A stretch of DNA of 51,568 nt, taken from positions 1 to 51,568 of the forward strand of contig DASVGV010000122.1 in the NCBI GenBank assembly GCA_036379355.1, written 5' to 3'. Made by a program: the position numbers and the translations under genes. The notes beneath the pieces were generated by a model that ran no database searches, was not told the origin of the DNA, and worked only from the letters and a program-made list of their open reading frames with translations. Source of the stretch: CAJCIY01 sp036379355. GTDB lineage: Bacteria; Actinomycetota; Actinomycetes; Mycobacteriales; CAJCIY01. This document shows, one piece after another, positions 31,124 to 39,195 of the stretch (positions are counted from its first letter, which is position 1; every line of letters starts with the position of its first letter).

Positions 31124-31506
31124 GCTGGCTCCCAGTCCGGGTCGGCGCGGTGCGGCAGGCCGTGGCCCTCCGGCAGAGCGCACAGCCGGTCGTCCCCGTC
31201 CGGCCCCACGCACCTTTCGTGGCACTCCCACGATCCCTGTGGCATCTCGCCCTGCCAGATCGCCCCGATGATCTCCTCGGCCGCGTCCGACTGCTCCTCG
31301 GTCGGCAGGTCGTAGCCGTTGCCGTGGACCAGCGTGTCCCACTCGCCGGACGCGGGCCCCTGCTCGACGACGCGCCACGAGACGTCGGGCCAGCGCCGCT
31401 CCATCTCCTCGCGGAGCCGGCGGTTCGTCGCGTCGACCCCCGCGTCCGTGAGCACGTCGTCAGCGGCGTAGTCGCCGCGCCACGTCCCTGCGATCACTGT
31501 CGTCAT
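31120..31506 (-). CDS. Acidic protein of unknown function
   Basis: 128 residues; GAGGAGG precedes the ATG. Acidic N-terminal region (YAADDVLTDAGVDATNRRLREEMERRW) and a C-terminal CHERCVGPDGDDRLCALPEGHGLPHRAD with a C-x3-C...C-x5-H-x3-H metal-like cluster. Unknown. Confidence 0.55.
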   Translation of the reverse strand: MTTVIAGTWRGDYAADDVLTDAGVDATNRRLREEMERRWPDVSWRVVEQGPASGEWDTLVHGNGYDLPTEEQSDAAEEIIGAIWQGEMPQGSWECHERCVGPDGDDRLCALPEGHGLPHRADPDWEPA

Positions 31507-31579
31507 GTCTCCTCCTCGTGACCTGCCTCGTCAGGCCGGGTAGGTCATCCCCCGGCGACCGCCCGGAGGCGGTTTCGGC

Positions 31580-31774
31580 TCACGCCCCGGCGATCATCGC
31601 AGCGACGTGCTCGACGTCCAGGGACTCGACGAGGTCGCCGGGGTGGAGCTCCCGCAGCCCTGCGATCGCATCGCGCACGGTCCGCCACGCCGTCGGGGCG
31701 ACGTACCGCTCGCCGTCGTCCCAGAGCTCGACGTAGGCCGCGTCCGGCCCCTGGAACACGTAGTACTCGGTCAT
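31580..31774 (-). CDS. Small acidic protein
   Basis: 64 residues. I chose the ATG at 31774 since GGGAGG lies 6 nt upstream within the shared leader. MTEYYVFQGPDAAYVELWDDGERYV then a helical C-terminus (VRDAIAGLRELHPGDLVESLDVEHVAAMIAG). First gene after one of the three similar leftward promoters. Unknown function. Confidence 0.6.
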   Translation of the reverse strand: MTEYYVFQGPDAAYVELWDDGERYVAPTAWRTVRDAIAGLRELHPGDLVESLDVEHVAAMIAGA

Positions 31775-31780
31775 CTGTCC

Positions 31781-31842
31781 TCCCAAGGTCTCGGGCACTC
31801 GCCCGATAGTGTAAGCATAGCATGACGGTGCGGCAGGGTCAA
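31781..31842 (-). promoter_or_regulatory. Leftward promoter P1 with hairpin leader
   Basis: Reading leftward: TTGACC (31842-31837), 17-bp spacer, TATGCT (31819-31814). The leader has a hairpin TCGGGC/GCCCGA (31791-31806) and then GACCTTGGGAGG before the ATG of the 31774 gene. The sequence just before and into the -10 (CGTCATGCTA) is shared with P2 and P3. Confidence 0.75.
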
Positions 31843-32072
31843 GCTATTTTGTCCGCCTCATCGAAGTCGCCGTAGGCCACCGCGTCGCAGAAGGCGTCCC
31901 AGTCCGACGACGACGCGAACGCCCGCCCGCAGTCCGTGCAGACCGGACGGCAGCCGATCACAGACTGGCACGCGCACGCCGCGTTGCCCGTCGCCGCGCG
32001 GTGGCGCTCGTAGGCCGTGATCCTCCGGCTGGCCGCTTCGAGGCCGTCCGCGTAGATGTCTGCGTCATTCAT
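31839..32072 (-). CDS. Small protein with Cys cluster
   Basis: 77 residues; the ATG at 32072 has GGGAGGA upstream. CACQSVIGCRPVCTDCGRAF forms a likely zinc site, flanked by a helix (GLEAASRRITAYERHR) and an acidic tail. Unknown function. Confidence 0.6.
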   Translation of the reverse strand: MNDADIYADGLEAASRRITAYERHRAATGNAACACQSVIGCRPVCTDCGRAFASSSDWDAFCDAVAYGDFDEADKIA

Positions 32073-32143
32073 CGTTCCTCCCGAGGCCGATGGCGCCTGA
32101 TGGCACCGCGCAGGCCCGCCCGCAGGTGGGCCCGGCGCTGGCA

Positions 32144-32344
32144 TCAGGCGTGCGGGCCGGGGCACTCCGGGTCGGGATCCGGGAGCACGTCGTCACCCGC
32201 GTAGTACCCGATGCCGCAGGGAGACTCTGCACCGCACCGCGTGCATGCGTAGCGGTTGACGGGCTCGCCGAAGGGCAGTTCGGGCTCGGCCCACGTCGAG
32301 CGCCCGTCCGTGCCGAACAGCCTGCCTGCGTGGAGAGCGGTCAC
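32144..32344 (-). CDS. Small protein with zinc-like motif
   Basis: 66 residues from a GTG at 32344 that overlaps the upstream stop. YACTRCGAESPCG and a terminal DPECPGPHA provide Cys/His ligands. Unknown function. Confidence 0.55.
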   Translation of the reverse strand: MTALHAGRLFGTDGRSTWAEPELPFGEPVNRYACTRCGAESPCGIGYYAGDDVLPDPDPECPGPHA

Positions 32345-32574
32345 CGCTGCACCATGCCCGTGACGGTGCCGCGGCCGCCGATGGCGAGGGTCACGGTGTC
32401 GCCGACCCGGAACCCGGCGTTACCGACCTCGTAGGCGCACGCCGCGTCCGCCGATGTCGTGACCCGGACGTACCCGCCGTCCGCGGTCGTCCCAGCGAGC
32501 CGGTAGCGCGGGTTCCCGTTGCGAGAGTTGCGGAGCCGGCTCACTCCCGTCAACGTGATCGTGGTCTGTGCCAT
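32341..32574 (-). CDS. Small beta-rich protein
   Basis: 77 residues; ATG at 32574 with GGGAGG in the shared leader. TTITLTGVSRLRNSRNGNPRYRLAGTTADGGYVRVTTSADAAC...VGDTVTLAI reads as a small OB-like or SH3-like beta barrel. Unknown function; translationally coupled to the next gene. Confidence 0.6.
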   Translation of the reverse strand: MAQTTITLTGVSRLRNSRNGNPRYRLAGTTADGGYVRVTTSADAACAYEVGNAGFRVGDTVTLAIGGRGTVTGMVQR

Positions 32575-32579
32575 CACTG

Positions 32580-32646
32580 CCTCCCAAGGTCTGCCCGGAT
32601 CGTCCGGGTACGTTGTCACTCTAGCATGACGCGGTGGGGGAGTCAA
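32580..32646 (-). promoter_or_regulatory. Leftward promoter P2 with hairpin leader
   Basis: Reading leftward: TTGACT (32646-32641), 17-bp spacer, TAGAGT (32623-32618). The leader contains a hairpin CCCGGA/TCCGGG (32594-32608) and GACCTTGGGAGG. Same architecture as P1. Confidence 0.8.
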
Positions 32647-32888
32647 GCGTTCCGCGGGGATTCCCCGCCGACGAGAGCGAGGACCGCGTTCCACCCGCCC
32701 GCGTCGCGCCTTCCCGCTCGCGGCGCGGCAGCTGCGCGGGACGCCCGTACGGGCGCTTCGACGTCGTCGTTGCGCCGCCGCAGGCATTCGGGAGCGCCGC
32801 AGACCAGCGTCTCGCCGGCCCGCAGCCGGAGGGGAGTGCGGACCTCGGCCCCGCAGTAGGGGCACGCGGTCACTGTCTCACTCGCCAT
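32643..32888 (-). CDS. Zinc-ribbon protein
   Basis: 81 residues from the ATG at 32888. TACPYCGAEVRTPLRLRAGETLVCGAPECLRRR is a C-x2-C...C-x4-C ribbon. It overlaps the end of the upstream gene. The C-terminus is Ala/Arg-rich. Unknown function. Confidence 0.6.
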   Translation of the reverse strand: MASETVTACPYCGAEVRTPLRLRAGETLVCGAPECLRRRNDDVEAPVRASRAAAAPRAGRRDAGGWNAVLALVGGESPRNA

Positions 32889-33393
32889 CGGGCCACCTGC
32901 CCGTAGACACGGCCCAGTACCACACCGTGTCACGGCGCCAGAGAGGCAGCCCGGATATCACCTGGTCGCACTCGGGCAGGTGGCCGCGGTGGCGCCACTG
33001 CCTCACGGTCGACCGCCCGACACCGAGCAAGCCGGCCAGTTCCTCCGGGCCGAGGAGTTCGTCCGGGTCCCACGTCGTGTCAGGGTCTGGCTCGTCCCAA
33101 GACTCGAGGTCGGCCTTCGCCCGTGCGAGCCTCACTTCCCCGAGCCAGCGAGCGCAGGCTTCGTCCACAGACCCGCACCCGTAGAAGTCCTCGAGGTCGT
33201 CAGGACCGAGCCCGGGAGCTTCGCCAGCACGGGTCATGCAGTGGTCCCGTATGTACCTCTGCTCGCCAGGGTCGAGAGCGTACAGCCAGTCCCACTCTCC
33301 GCCAGGGTCACGGTGCATCCGGCCGCGAGCGTCACGGACCGGGCGAGGACGGCGGAGCAAGAGGACGTCTGCACGCTCTACGAGGACGGTCAC
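32878..33393 (-). CDS. Protein with C-terminal HTH
   Basis: 171 residues from the GTG at 33393. The N-terminal two thirds (VLLLRRPRPVRDARGRMHRDPGGEWDW...) are unfamiliar. The C-terminus LLGPEELAGLLGVGRSTVRQWRHRGHLPECD...LWRRDTVWYWA is an HTH_17-like domain similar to the 30082 gene. A 6-codon ORF (MIAVPQ, 33410-33390) with the strong shared ribosome site ends exactly over this GTG, so translation is probably coupled to that leader peptide. It could be a transcriptional regulator of the accessory block. Confidence 0.65.
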   Translation of the reverse strand: MTVLVERADVLLLRRPRPVRDARGRMHRDPGGEWDWLYALDPGEQRYIRDHCMTRAGEAPGLGPDDLEDFYGCGSVDEACARWLGEVRLARAKADLESWDEPDPDTTWDPDELLGPEELAGLLGVGRSTVRQWRHRGHLPECDQVISGLPLWRRDTVWYWAVSTGRWPDGE

Positions 33394-33410
33394 TGCGGTA
33401 CTGCGATCAT
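33390..33410 (-). CDS. Leader peptide MIAVPQ
   Basis: ATG at 33410 sits 5 nt after GGGAGG of the shared leader and runs six codons to a TGA that overlaps the GTG of the downstream HTH-containing gene. No other ribosome site precedes that GTG. Confidence 0.4.
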   Translation of the reverse strand: MIAVPQ

Positions 33411-33416
33411 GCCAGC

Positions 33417-33462
33417 CTCCCAAGGTCACTGTCACCCTAGCATGACGATCACGACGGGGCAA
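33417..33462 (-). promoter_or_regulatory. Leftward promoter P3
   Basis: Reading leftward: TTGCCC (33462-33457), 17-bp spacer, TAGGGT (33439-33434), then GACCTTGGGAGG. Shares CGTCATGCTAG at the -10 region with P2. It reads into the MIAVPQ leader peptide. Confidence 0.75.
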
Positions 33463-33907
33463 GCAGTATCGGCACGCATCGACCGACCAACGTCATCCTG
33501 AGCAGACGTGAGCTCGGCGACGAACGCGGTCGTGTGCAGGTCGACGCACGACGAGTGTCGCGGGATGGTGACGCGGCAAGCAACGCGGCCCTGAGCAATC
33601 TGAGGCAACGCCGTGTCGCGAGATGGTGACAGGGGTACGCGTCGGGGCGGCTTGCCGACACTGGCGTGACACTGCCGATCCCTGCCGAAACCTGCCTGTC
33701 TGAGCCGTCACGGATGCGTGACACCACGGTCACGGATGTAGCAGTTCTGTGAAAGCCCAGGTCAGAGACACGATGTGCCCGGATGTGTGCCTAGCCCGTC
33801 GCGCGGGAGCCGGTCGGGCCAGGATTCCCCCATTCGCGAGTGCGAGTACCGCGCTTAGTGCGTCTCCACTCCCCTCCCCCCCGCCGCCTACGCGACGAAA
33901 GGCCCCG
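33463..33907. other. 445-bp non-coding region with direct repeats before terminase; candidate packaging or origin site
   Basis: No credible gene. It holds an 18-bp near-identical direct repeat, GTGTCGCG(G/A)GATGGTGAC, at 33555-33572 and 33613-33630; GTCACGGATG at 33707-33716 and 33729-33738; and several TGACAC and CCTGAGCA elements. A C-rich tract (CTCCCCTCCCCCCCGCC) lies at about 33871-33888. Position just upstream of the terminase suggests cos/pac recognition, or late promoter/origin elements. Confidence 0.5.
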
Positions 33908-34126
33908 ATGCCCTCGACGGAAGCTGCGAAGGCCGTGGTCGCGCTCATGACCGCGATCGCCCACGCGGACGCTGAGGCCGTGTCCGTCGCTCGGTCGATG
34001 GCCCCGGACTCGGACCTCGTGGAGGTCCTGGCGGAGTGCGTCGTGGCGTCGTGGCGCATCACGTCGTCTTGCACCGGGGTGCCCCTCGACACGTACCTCG
34101 AACGCGCGGGGCTGGTCGTCGCGTGA
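33908..34126 (+). CDS. Small helical protein upstream of terminase; possible small terminase
   Basis: 72 residues; ATG preceded by GAAAGG. Helical, Ala/Val-rich (AAKAVVALMTAIAHADAEAVSVARSM...LVEVLAECVVASWRI). Its stop overlaps the large terminase GTG. The position is that of a small terminase subunit, but it is shorter than usual and has no visible HTH. Confidence 0.5.
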   Translation: MPSTEAAKAVVALMTAIAHADAEAVSVARSMAPDSDLVEVLAECVVASWRITSSCTGVPLDTYLERAGLVVA

Positions 34127-35694
34127 CGCAGTTCCTGGACGCCCTCGCGGACGTGGCGAGGCCCCCCGAGACGTGGTCTCGCTGGGTCTGCGACCGGCCG
34201 GAGTGCGACGGCGAGCCCCACGGGGACCACTGGCGCTGGTGCTCCCACCCCTGCGACGGGCGCTACGACGCGAAGTCCGGCGCTTGCTCCCTCGGCTGTG
34301 GGAGGGGCGCTCGCGTCCACCACGAGCCCGCCTGCCGCCACGCCAGGGCGAAGCAGCGCCCCCCGGAGGGGGACTGGACGACGTGGCTCCTGCTCACGGG
34401 CAGGGGGTTCGGGAAGTCCCGCACGGCCGCTGAGTGGCTGGTGGAGTCGGCGTGGAACGCGCCCGCGGCGGAGTGGTGCGCGATCGCTAGGTCGGCCTCC
34501 GACGTCCGCAAGAACGCCCGGGACATGACCGGGGGCCTGGAGGTCATCGCCCAGCGCGACGGGAGGCTCAGGCAGTACAACCGCCACGAGGAGGACGTCA
34601 TCCTCAACAACGGCGCGGTCATCCACTGCCTCTCAGCGGACAAGCCCGACAAGCTCCGCGGCTACAACCTCGCCGGGGCGTGGGCCGACGAGATCTGCGC
34701 GTGGAGGTACGCCGAGGAGACGTGGAACCAGGGCCTCGGGTTCGCGCTGCGGATCGGCGCCCACGCGCGCGTCGTCGTCACCACGACTCCGAAGCCCACC
34801 GCGCTCATCCGCCAGCTCGTCGAGAGAGCCGCCACGGACCCCGCGATGCGCCTCACCACCGGGTCCACGTTCGACAACGCCGCGAACCTCTCGATGGGCG
34901 TCATCGAGGGGCTGCGGGACTCCTTCCAGGGGACGCGCCTCGCCCGCCAGGAGATCGAGGGCGAACTGGTGTTCGACACCGAGGGGGCGTTGGTCTCCTG
35001 GGAGATGATCGAGGACGCGCGCCTCACGGCGGAGGAAGCCGAGGAGCGGTCGGGGGGGTACTCGCGCATCGTGGTCGCGGTGGACCCGGCGGGCTCCTAC
35101 GGCGAGAGGTCCGACGAGACCGGGATCGTCGTGTGCGCGAAGGGGCGCGACTCCGAGGGCTACGTGCTCGCGGACTACTCCTGCAAGAAGTCCCCGAGGG
35201 ACTGGGCGCTCACCGCGGTGAGGGCGTTCGAGCGGTTCGGCGCGGACAGGATCGTCGCGGAGAAGAACCAGGGCCACCTCATGGTCGAGGAGGTCATCCG
35301 CTCCGTCGCCCCGAGGGTCCCCTACACGCCGATCCAGGCCAGCCTCGGCAAGAGGCTGAGGGCGGAGCCGGTGACTGCCCTCTACGAGCAGGGCCGCATC
35401 CACCACGCCGGATCGTTCCCCGTCCTCGAGGAGCAGTTGACGACGTGGGACCCGGACTCGAAGCAGTCGCCGGACCGTCTCGACGCGATGGTCCACGGCA
35501 TGACGGAACTCGGCCTCGCGAGGTTCGGGGCGGGGGAAGCGTGGCTCGCGGCGATGAAGGAATCGCTCTCCGACGAGAAGCCGAAGGGCCACGCGGGCTT
35601 CCTGGTCGGCGCGCCGACGGCCCCTGCACCCTGCTCCTCCCACCGGTACTTCGGGCCGGAGAAGCGGTGCGCGGTGTGCGGGGAGGCCGCGTGA
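34123..35694 (+). CDS. terL: Terminase large subunit
   Basis: 523 residues, GTG start. ATPase: Walker A GRGFGKS (93-99), Walker B with Asp189-Glu190 (AGAWADE). Nuclease: VAVDPAG (Asp321), AEKNQGH (Glu380) and DRLDAMVHG (Asp454) give the three acidic residues of the RNase H-like domain. Unusually, residues 23-72 are Cys/His-rich (CDRPECD, CSHPCD, CSLGCGRG, CRHA) and the C-terminus ends CAVCGE, so metal-binding modules flank the motor. It drives DNA into proheads and cuts it at headful or cos sites. Confidence 0.95.
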   Translation: MTQFLDALADVARPPETWSRWVCDRPECDGEPHGDHWRWCSHPCDGRYDAKSGACSLGCGRGARVHHEPACRHARAKQRPPEGDWTTWLLLTGRGFGKSRTAAEWLVESAWNAPAAEWCAIARSASDVRKNARDMTGGLEVIAQRDGRLRQYNRHEEDVILNNGAVIHCLSADKPDKLRGYNLAGAWADEICAWRYAEETWNQGLGFALRIGAHARVVVTTTPKPTALIRQLVERAATDPAMRLTTGSTFDNAANLSMGVIEGLRDSFQGTRLARQEIEGELVFDTEGALVSWEMIEDARLTAEEAEERSGGYSRIVVAVDPAGSYGERSDETGIVVCAKGRDSEGYVLADYSCKKSPRDWALTAVRAFERFGADRIVAEKNQGHLMVEEVIRSVAPRVPYTPIQASLGKRLRAEPVTALYEQGRIHHAGSFPVLEEQLTTWDPDSKQSPDRLDAMVHGMTELGLARFGAGEAWLAAMKESLSDEKPKGHAGFLVGAPTAPAPCSSHRYFGPEKRCAVCGEAA

Positions 35695-36050
35695 GCGCGC
35701 TCGACCACCTCGCGCGGAGGCTGGCGGAGTACGGCGAGCCCCTGGACGGCGTCTCCGTCGCAGTGGAGGGAGGCAGGCTCGTCTGCTACGTCGACGCGTC
35801 GGACCTCTTCGACCCCGCGACCGCGGACGGCGCGCGGTACGAGGAGGGCGATGAACGGCTCCTCGACTCAGTGCTCTCGGACCTCGGCGCCGTGGGGCGG
35901 CTCGCCGTCTCGTGGTGGGCCGAGCTGTACGCGTGCCGCAAGCGCGGCCAGTCACCGATGCCGGCACGGCTCGGCCAGTGCCCGCCGGGCGTGAGGGCGC
36001 TGCTGGAGGGAGGGACGGATGATCCGGGAGAGGCTGAGGAAGCGCACTGA
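35691..36050 (+). CDS. Protein of unknown function between terminase and portal
   Basis: 119 residues, GTG start in the GTGA overlap with the terminase. An N-terminal helix (LDHLARRLAEYGEPL), a beta segment (VAVEGGRLVCYVDASDL) and a helical middle. It overlaps the start of the portal gene by 32 nt. No family. Confidence 0.6.
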   Translation: MSALDHLARRLAEYGEPLDGVSVAVEGGRLVCYVDASDLFDPATADGARYEEGDERLLDSVLSDLGAVGRLAVSWWAELYACRKRGQSPMPARLGQCPPGVRALLEGGTDDPGEAEEAH

Positions 36051-39000
36051 GGACCGCGTGATCTCGAAGGCGCTCACGGCCGTCGCTCTCTCCGTGGAAG
36101 CCGAGGGCCATCTCTCGAAGGCGTTCCTGAGCGGCAACGCCGCGCAGATGCCGGGGTCGTCGTTCTCGTCCCAGGGCTCCTCCACGAGGCTGATCCAGCG
36201 GGTCACGCAGAACCTCGCGTCGTCGTTCAAGCGCGCGCCGGAGGACCTGGAAGCAGCGCTCGCGCGCCAGGGGCTCTCGTGGGGCCCTCCGTTCCCCCCC
36301 GGGAGACCGCTGGACCCGTTCTGGGGCTACAAGCGCCCCCCTCGGACGTGGGACTACTCGGTCGGCGAGAACGTCCAGCTCACGCCGCGGTGGGACCGCG
36401 TCTCGTTCGCGACGCTCAAGGCCCTCTACGACTCCTACGACGTCGCGCAGGTCTGCGTCCGCCACCTCATCAACGACGTCCGGTCCTTGGAGTACCAGTT
36501 CGTCCCGCCGATGAACGTGCAGGAGGACGCCACCTCCGACGTGGAGCGCGCGGAGACCTTCTTCCGCCGCCCCGACCGCAGGCAGCCCTTCCGGGCGTGG
36601 CTCGCGGAGTACCTCCAGGACGTCCTCCGCTACGACGCTGGCTGCCTGTTCGTCCAGAGGACGGAGAAGGGCGAGCCGTACGCGCTGGAGGTGGTCTCCG
36701 GCCCGACGATGATCCCGCTCATCGACTTCTTCGGCCGCGTCGCGATGGACGAGCCCCCCTCCGACGAGGTGACCGCGAAGATCGCGGAGGCCGGGGGCTC
36801 CTGGTCCGGCGAGACGGTCCCCGCCTACCTCCAGATCATCGAGGGAATGCCGTGGGTGTGGCTCACGGGCTCCGAGGTCATCTACCAGCCGTGGAACCCG
36901 CTCCCGGACTCCCAGTACGGCCTCGCGCCGCTGGAAGCGGTGATGCTCACCGCCAACACCGACATCCGGTTCCAGTGGCACTTCCTCCAGTACTTCACCG
37001 CGGGCACGATCCCGGCGGGATTCATGGAGGCCCCTCCGGACCTCTCCGACCCGTCCCAGGTCCGCGAGTGGCAGGACACCTGGGACGCCGTGATGATGGG
37101 CGACCAGGAGAAGCTTCGCCAGATCCGCTGGGTCCCGGCCGGAGCGAAGTTCACCGCGCTGAAGCCCTCCGCTGACGCGTTCGACTCCGCGTTCCCGCTG
37201 TACCTCATGCGGAGGGTCGCCGCGGCCTTCGGGGTGACGCCGAACGACCTCGGCTTCACCGAGGACGTGAACAGGTCGTGCTACTCCGAGGACACCGAAG
37301 TGCTCACGGAGCACGGATGGAAGCGGTACTGGGAAGTTGCTCGCACCGAGCGGATCGCGACCGTCAACCCGGAGTCCCGCGCCATCGAGTACCACGTGCC
37401 GTACAGCCTCCACACGTACCCGTACGAGGGCGAGATGGTCCACTTCTCGTCTCGGAATGTCGATGTGCTCGTGACTCCGGACCACAAGATGTGGGCCGGC
37501 CGCACGCGCACCGGCACGCGCTTGCCGGTGTGGGAGAAGGTCGAAGCCGAGCGGCTCGATACGGGCTCGTGGTTCCGCTTCGCGGCAACCGCCGGGTGGT
37601 CAGGGCACGACATCGACTCGTTCACGCTCCCTGCTGTCGAGTCACAGAGCCACAAGAAGCCGGAGCGGCGCATCGCGATGGACCTGTGGCTCGAGTTCCT
37701 CGGCTACGTCGTGTCCGAAGGGTGCGTCTACCGCGCGAAGCAGGTACCGAACCAGCGCAACCGCTGCGTCGTGACGCTCAGCCAGAGCGAGCGCGTGAAC
37801 CCCGAGAAGACGCGAGTGATCGGCGCATGCCTGGCGCGGCTCCCGTTCGCGTTCGCGTCGTACGTGGACGCGGACGGAACGCGGCGCTGGCAGGTCAGCG
37901 ACAAGGCGCTGTGGACGTGGCTCTCGCAGCACGTCGGTCACCTCTCGGGTGACAAGCACCTGCCGGCGTTCGTCCACACCCTCGGCAAGCGGCAGCTCGA
38001 CATCCTGTTGGAAGCTCTGATGCTCGGTGACGGCACGACCGACCGGCGCGACGGCAACACCGGGCGCACCTACTACACGAAGTCTGCGCGGTTGGCCGGC
38101 GAGGCCCAGGAAGTAGCGTGGAAGCTCGGCTACCGGGCGCAGATCGGTTATGGCGCTGGCGTGCACCGCGTGCTCCTTTCCGGTGGCCCGGACTTCCAGC
38201 TCGGGCGCCGCAACATCAGCCGAGAGGTGTACCGCGGCACTGTCTGGTGCTTCCACGTCGAGAACCACCTGTTCGTCACCCGTCGCAACGGGAAGATCGG
38301 CGTCCACGGCAACACCGGCGACACACAGGTGGACGTGCAGTTCAGGGTGGGCACACTCCCCTTGATCCGCCACGTCGAGGACGTCATCAACACGTTCATC
38401 GCCGAGCAGTTGAAGCTCAAGGCGGTGATCCAGTTCGACGTCGGGCGCGAGGTGGAGGACCGGCTCCAGACCGCCCAGGCGGAGCAGATCTACATCCAAG
38501 CGGGGGTGCTCTCCCCCGACGAGGTGAGGCAGAGGCTCGGGAAGCGCACTTCGCGTGACAGGCCCGCCCCCCGGATCATGGACAACGGGAGGGCGGGGCC
38601 GATCCCGCTCCTCGCGATCGAGTCCCTGGCGGGGGACGTCGACCCAACCACCTTCGGGCCGGCGAAGGACCAGCCGCTCATCGACCACCCGTTCGTCTCC
38701 GCCCCCGGAGCTGCCCCGGTGGTCGGTTCCGCCGGCCACAAGCAGTCGCAGAACGCGACTTCCGCGATGCAGGACAACATGCTCATCCAGAACGCCGACC
38801 CGCGCTCCTCGCAGCAGGTGGTCCGAGCGGACGGCAACGTGGACGACGAGCCGCAGTCCCCTGAGCCCCCCTCCGACGCGGAGAAGGCGCTGGAGGACGC
38901 GATGGCGATCATCGGGATGCTGCTGGAGAAGGACAACGCGGGAGGCCCCGGTCTGCACCCGCACTCGGTCGGGTGGGACAACACGGGGGGGCCCGGCGTC

Positions 39001-39195
39001 CACGAGGCCCCGCAGAACGACGACGACGAGATCGCTCGCATCATCGCCAACTGGAAGTCCAACTCGAAGCGCCGCGTGAGGAAGGGCGCTCTCCCGCGCA
39101 GGTTCGACGGGCTCCCCGACGAGATCGCGGACGGCATCTGGTCGCGCCTCGAAGGAGCCGATACGCCAGAGGCCGTCGACGCCGCGTTCGCATGA
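36019..39195 (+). CDS. Portal protein interrupted by an intein
   Basis: 1,058 residues as translated. Residues 1-420 and 766-1058 form a 713-residue portal. FRAWLAEYLQDVLRYDAGCLF, IYQPWNPLPDSQYGLAPLEAVMLTAN and LGFTEDVNRS...TGDTQ are typical of actinophage portals. The intein (421-765) sits in the conserved VNRS/TGDTQ site, so splicing is needed to restore it. The +1 residue is Thr766. The C-terminal tail after about 860 is Gln/Pro/Gly-rich. The portal forms the dodecameric DNA channel at the capsid vertex. Overlap with the upstream gene is 32 nt. Confidence 0.92.
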   Translation: MIRERLRKRTEDRVISKALTAVALSVEAEGHLSKAFLSGNAAQMPGSSFSSQGSSTRLIQRVTQNLASSFKRAPEDLEAALARQGLSWGPPFPPGRPLDPFWGYKRPPRTWDYSVGENVQLTPRWDRVSFATLKALYDSYDVAQVCVRHLINDVRSLEYQFVPPMNVQEDATSDVERAETFFRRPDRRQPFRAWLAEYLQDVLRYDAGCLFVQRTEKGEPYALEVVSGPTMIPLIDFFGRVAMDEPPSDEVTAKIAEAGGSWSGETVPAYLQIIEGMPWVWLTGSEVIYQPWNPLPDSQYGLAPLEAVMLTANTDIRFQWHFLQYFTAGTIPAGFMEAPPDLSDPSQVREWQDTWDAVMMGDQEKLRQIRWVPAGAKFTALKPSADAFDSAFPLYLMRRVAAAFGVTPNDLGFTEDVNRSCYSEDTEVLTEHGWKRYWEVARTERIATVNPESRAIEYHVPYSLHTYPYEGEMVHFSSRNVDVLVTPDHKMWAGRTRTGTRLPVWEKVEAERLDTGSWFRFAATAGWSGHDIDSFTLPAVESQSHKKPERRIAMDLWLEFLGYVVSEGCVYRAKQVPNQRNRCVVTLSQSERVNPEKTRVIGACLARLPFAFASYVDADGTRRWQVSDKALWTWLSQHVGHLSGDKHLPAFVHTLGKRQLDILLEALMLGDGTTDRRDGNTGRTYYTKSARLAGEAQEVAWKLGYRAQIGYGAGVHRVLLSGGPDFQLGRRNISREVYRGTVWCFHVENHLFVTRRNGKIGVHGNTGDTQVDVQFRVGTLPLIRHVEDVINTFIAEQLKLKAVIQFDVGREVEDRLQTAQAEQIYIQAGVLSPDEVRQRLGKRTSRDRPAPRIMDNGRAGPIPLLAIESLAGDVDPTTFGPAKDQPLIDHPFVSAPGAAPVVGSAGHKQSQNATSAMQDNMLIQNADPRSSQQVVRADGNVDDEPQSPEPPSDAEKALEDAMAIIGMLLEKDNAGGPGLHPHSVGWDNTGGPGVHEAPQNDDDEIARIIANWKSNSKRRVRKGALPRRFDGLPDEIADGIWSRLEGADTPEAVDAAFA
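37279..38313 (+). other. Intein with LAGLIDADG endonuclease in the portal gene
   Basis: 345 residues, portal positions 421-765. It begins CYSEDTEVLTEHGWKRY (Cys1) with a block B-like VTPDHKMWAG. It ends VENHLFVTRRNGKIGVHGN followed by Thr. The penultimate residue is Gly with His one place earlier, not the usual His-Asn. LWLEFLGYVVSEGC and LDILLEALMLGDGTTD are the two LAGLIDADG helices, so the homing nuclease looks intact. Its codon use includes more T/A-ending codons than the flanking portal, consistent with transfer. Confidence 0.95.

Noticed and set aside
34633..37485. 950-codon minus-strand open frame opposite terminase and portal
   Set aside because: Arg/Gly-rich translation without domains, antisense to two genes with clear motifs; an artefact of 70 percent GC.
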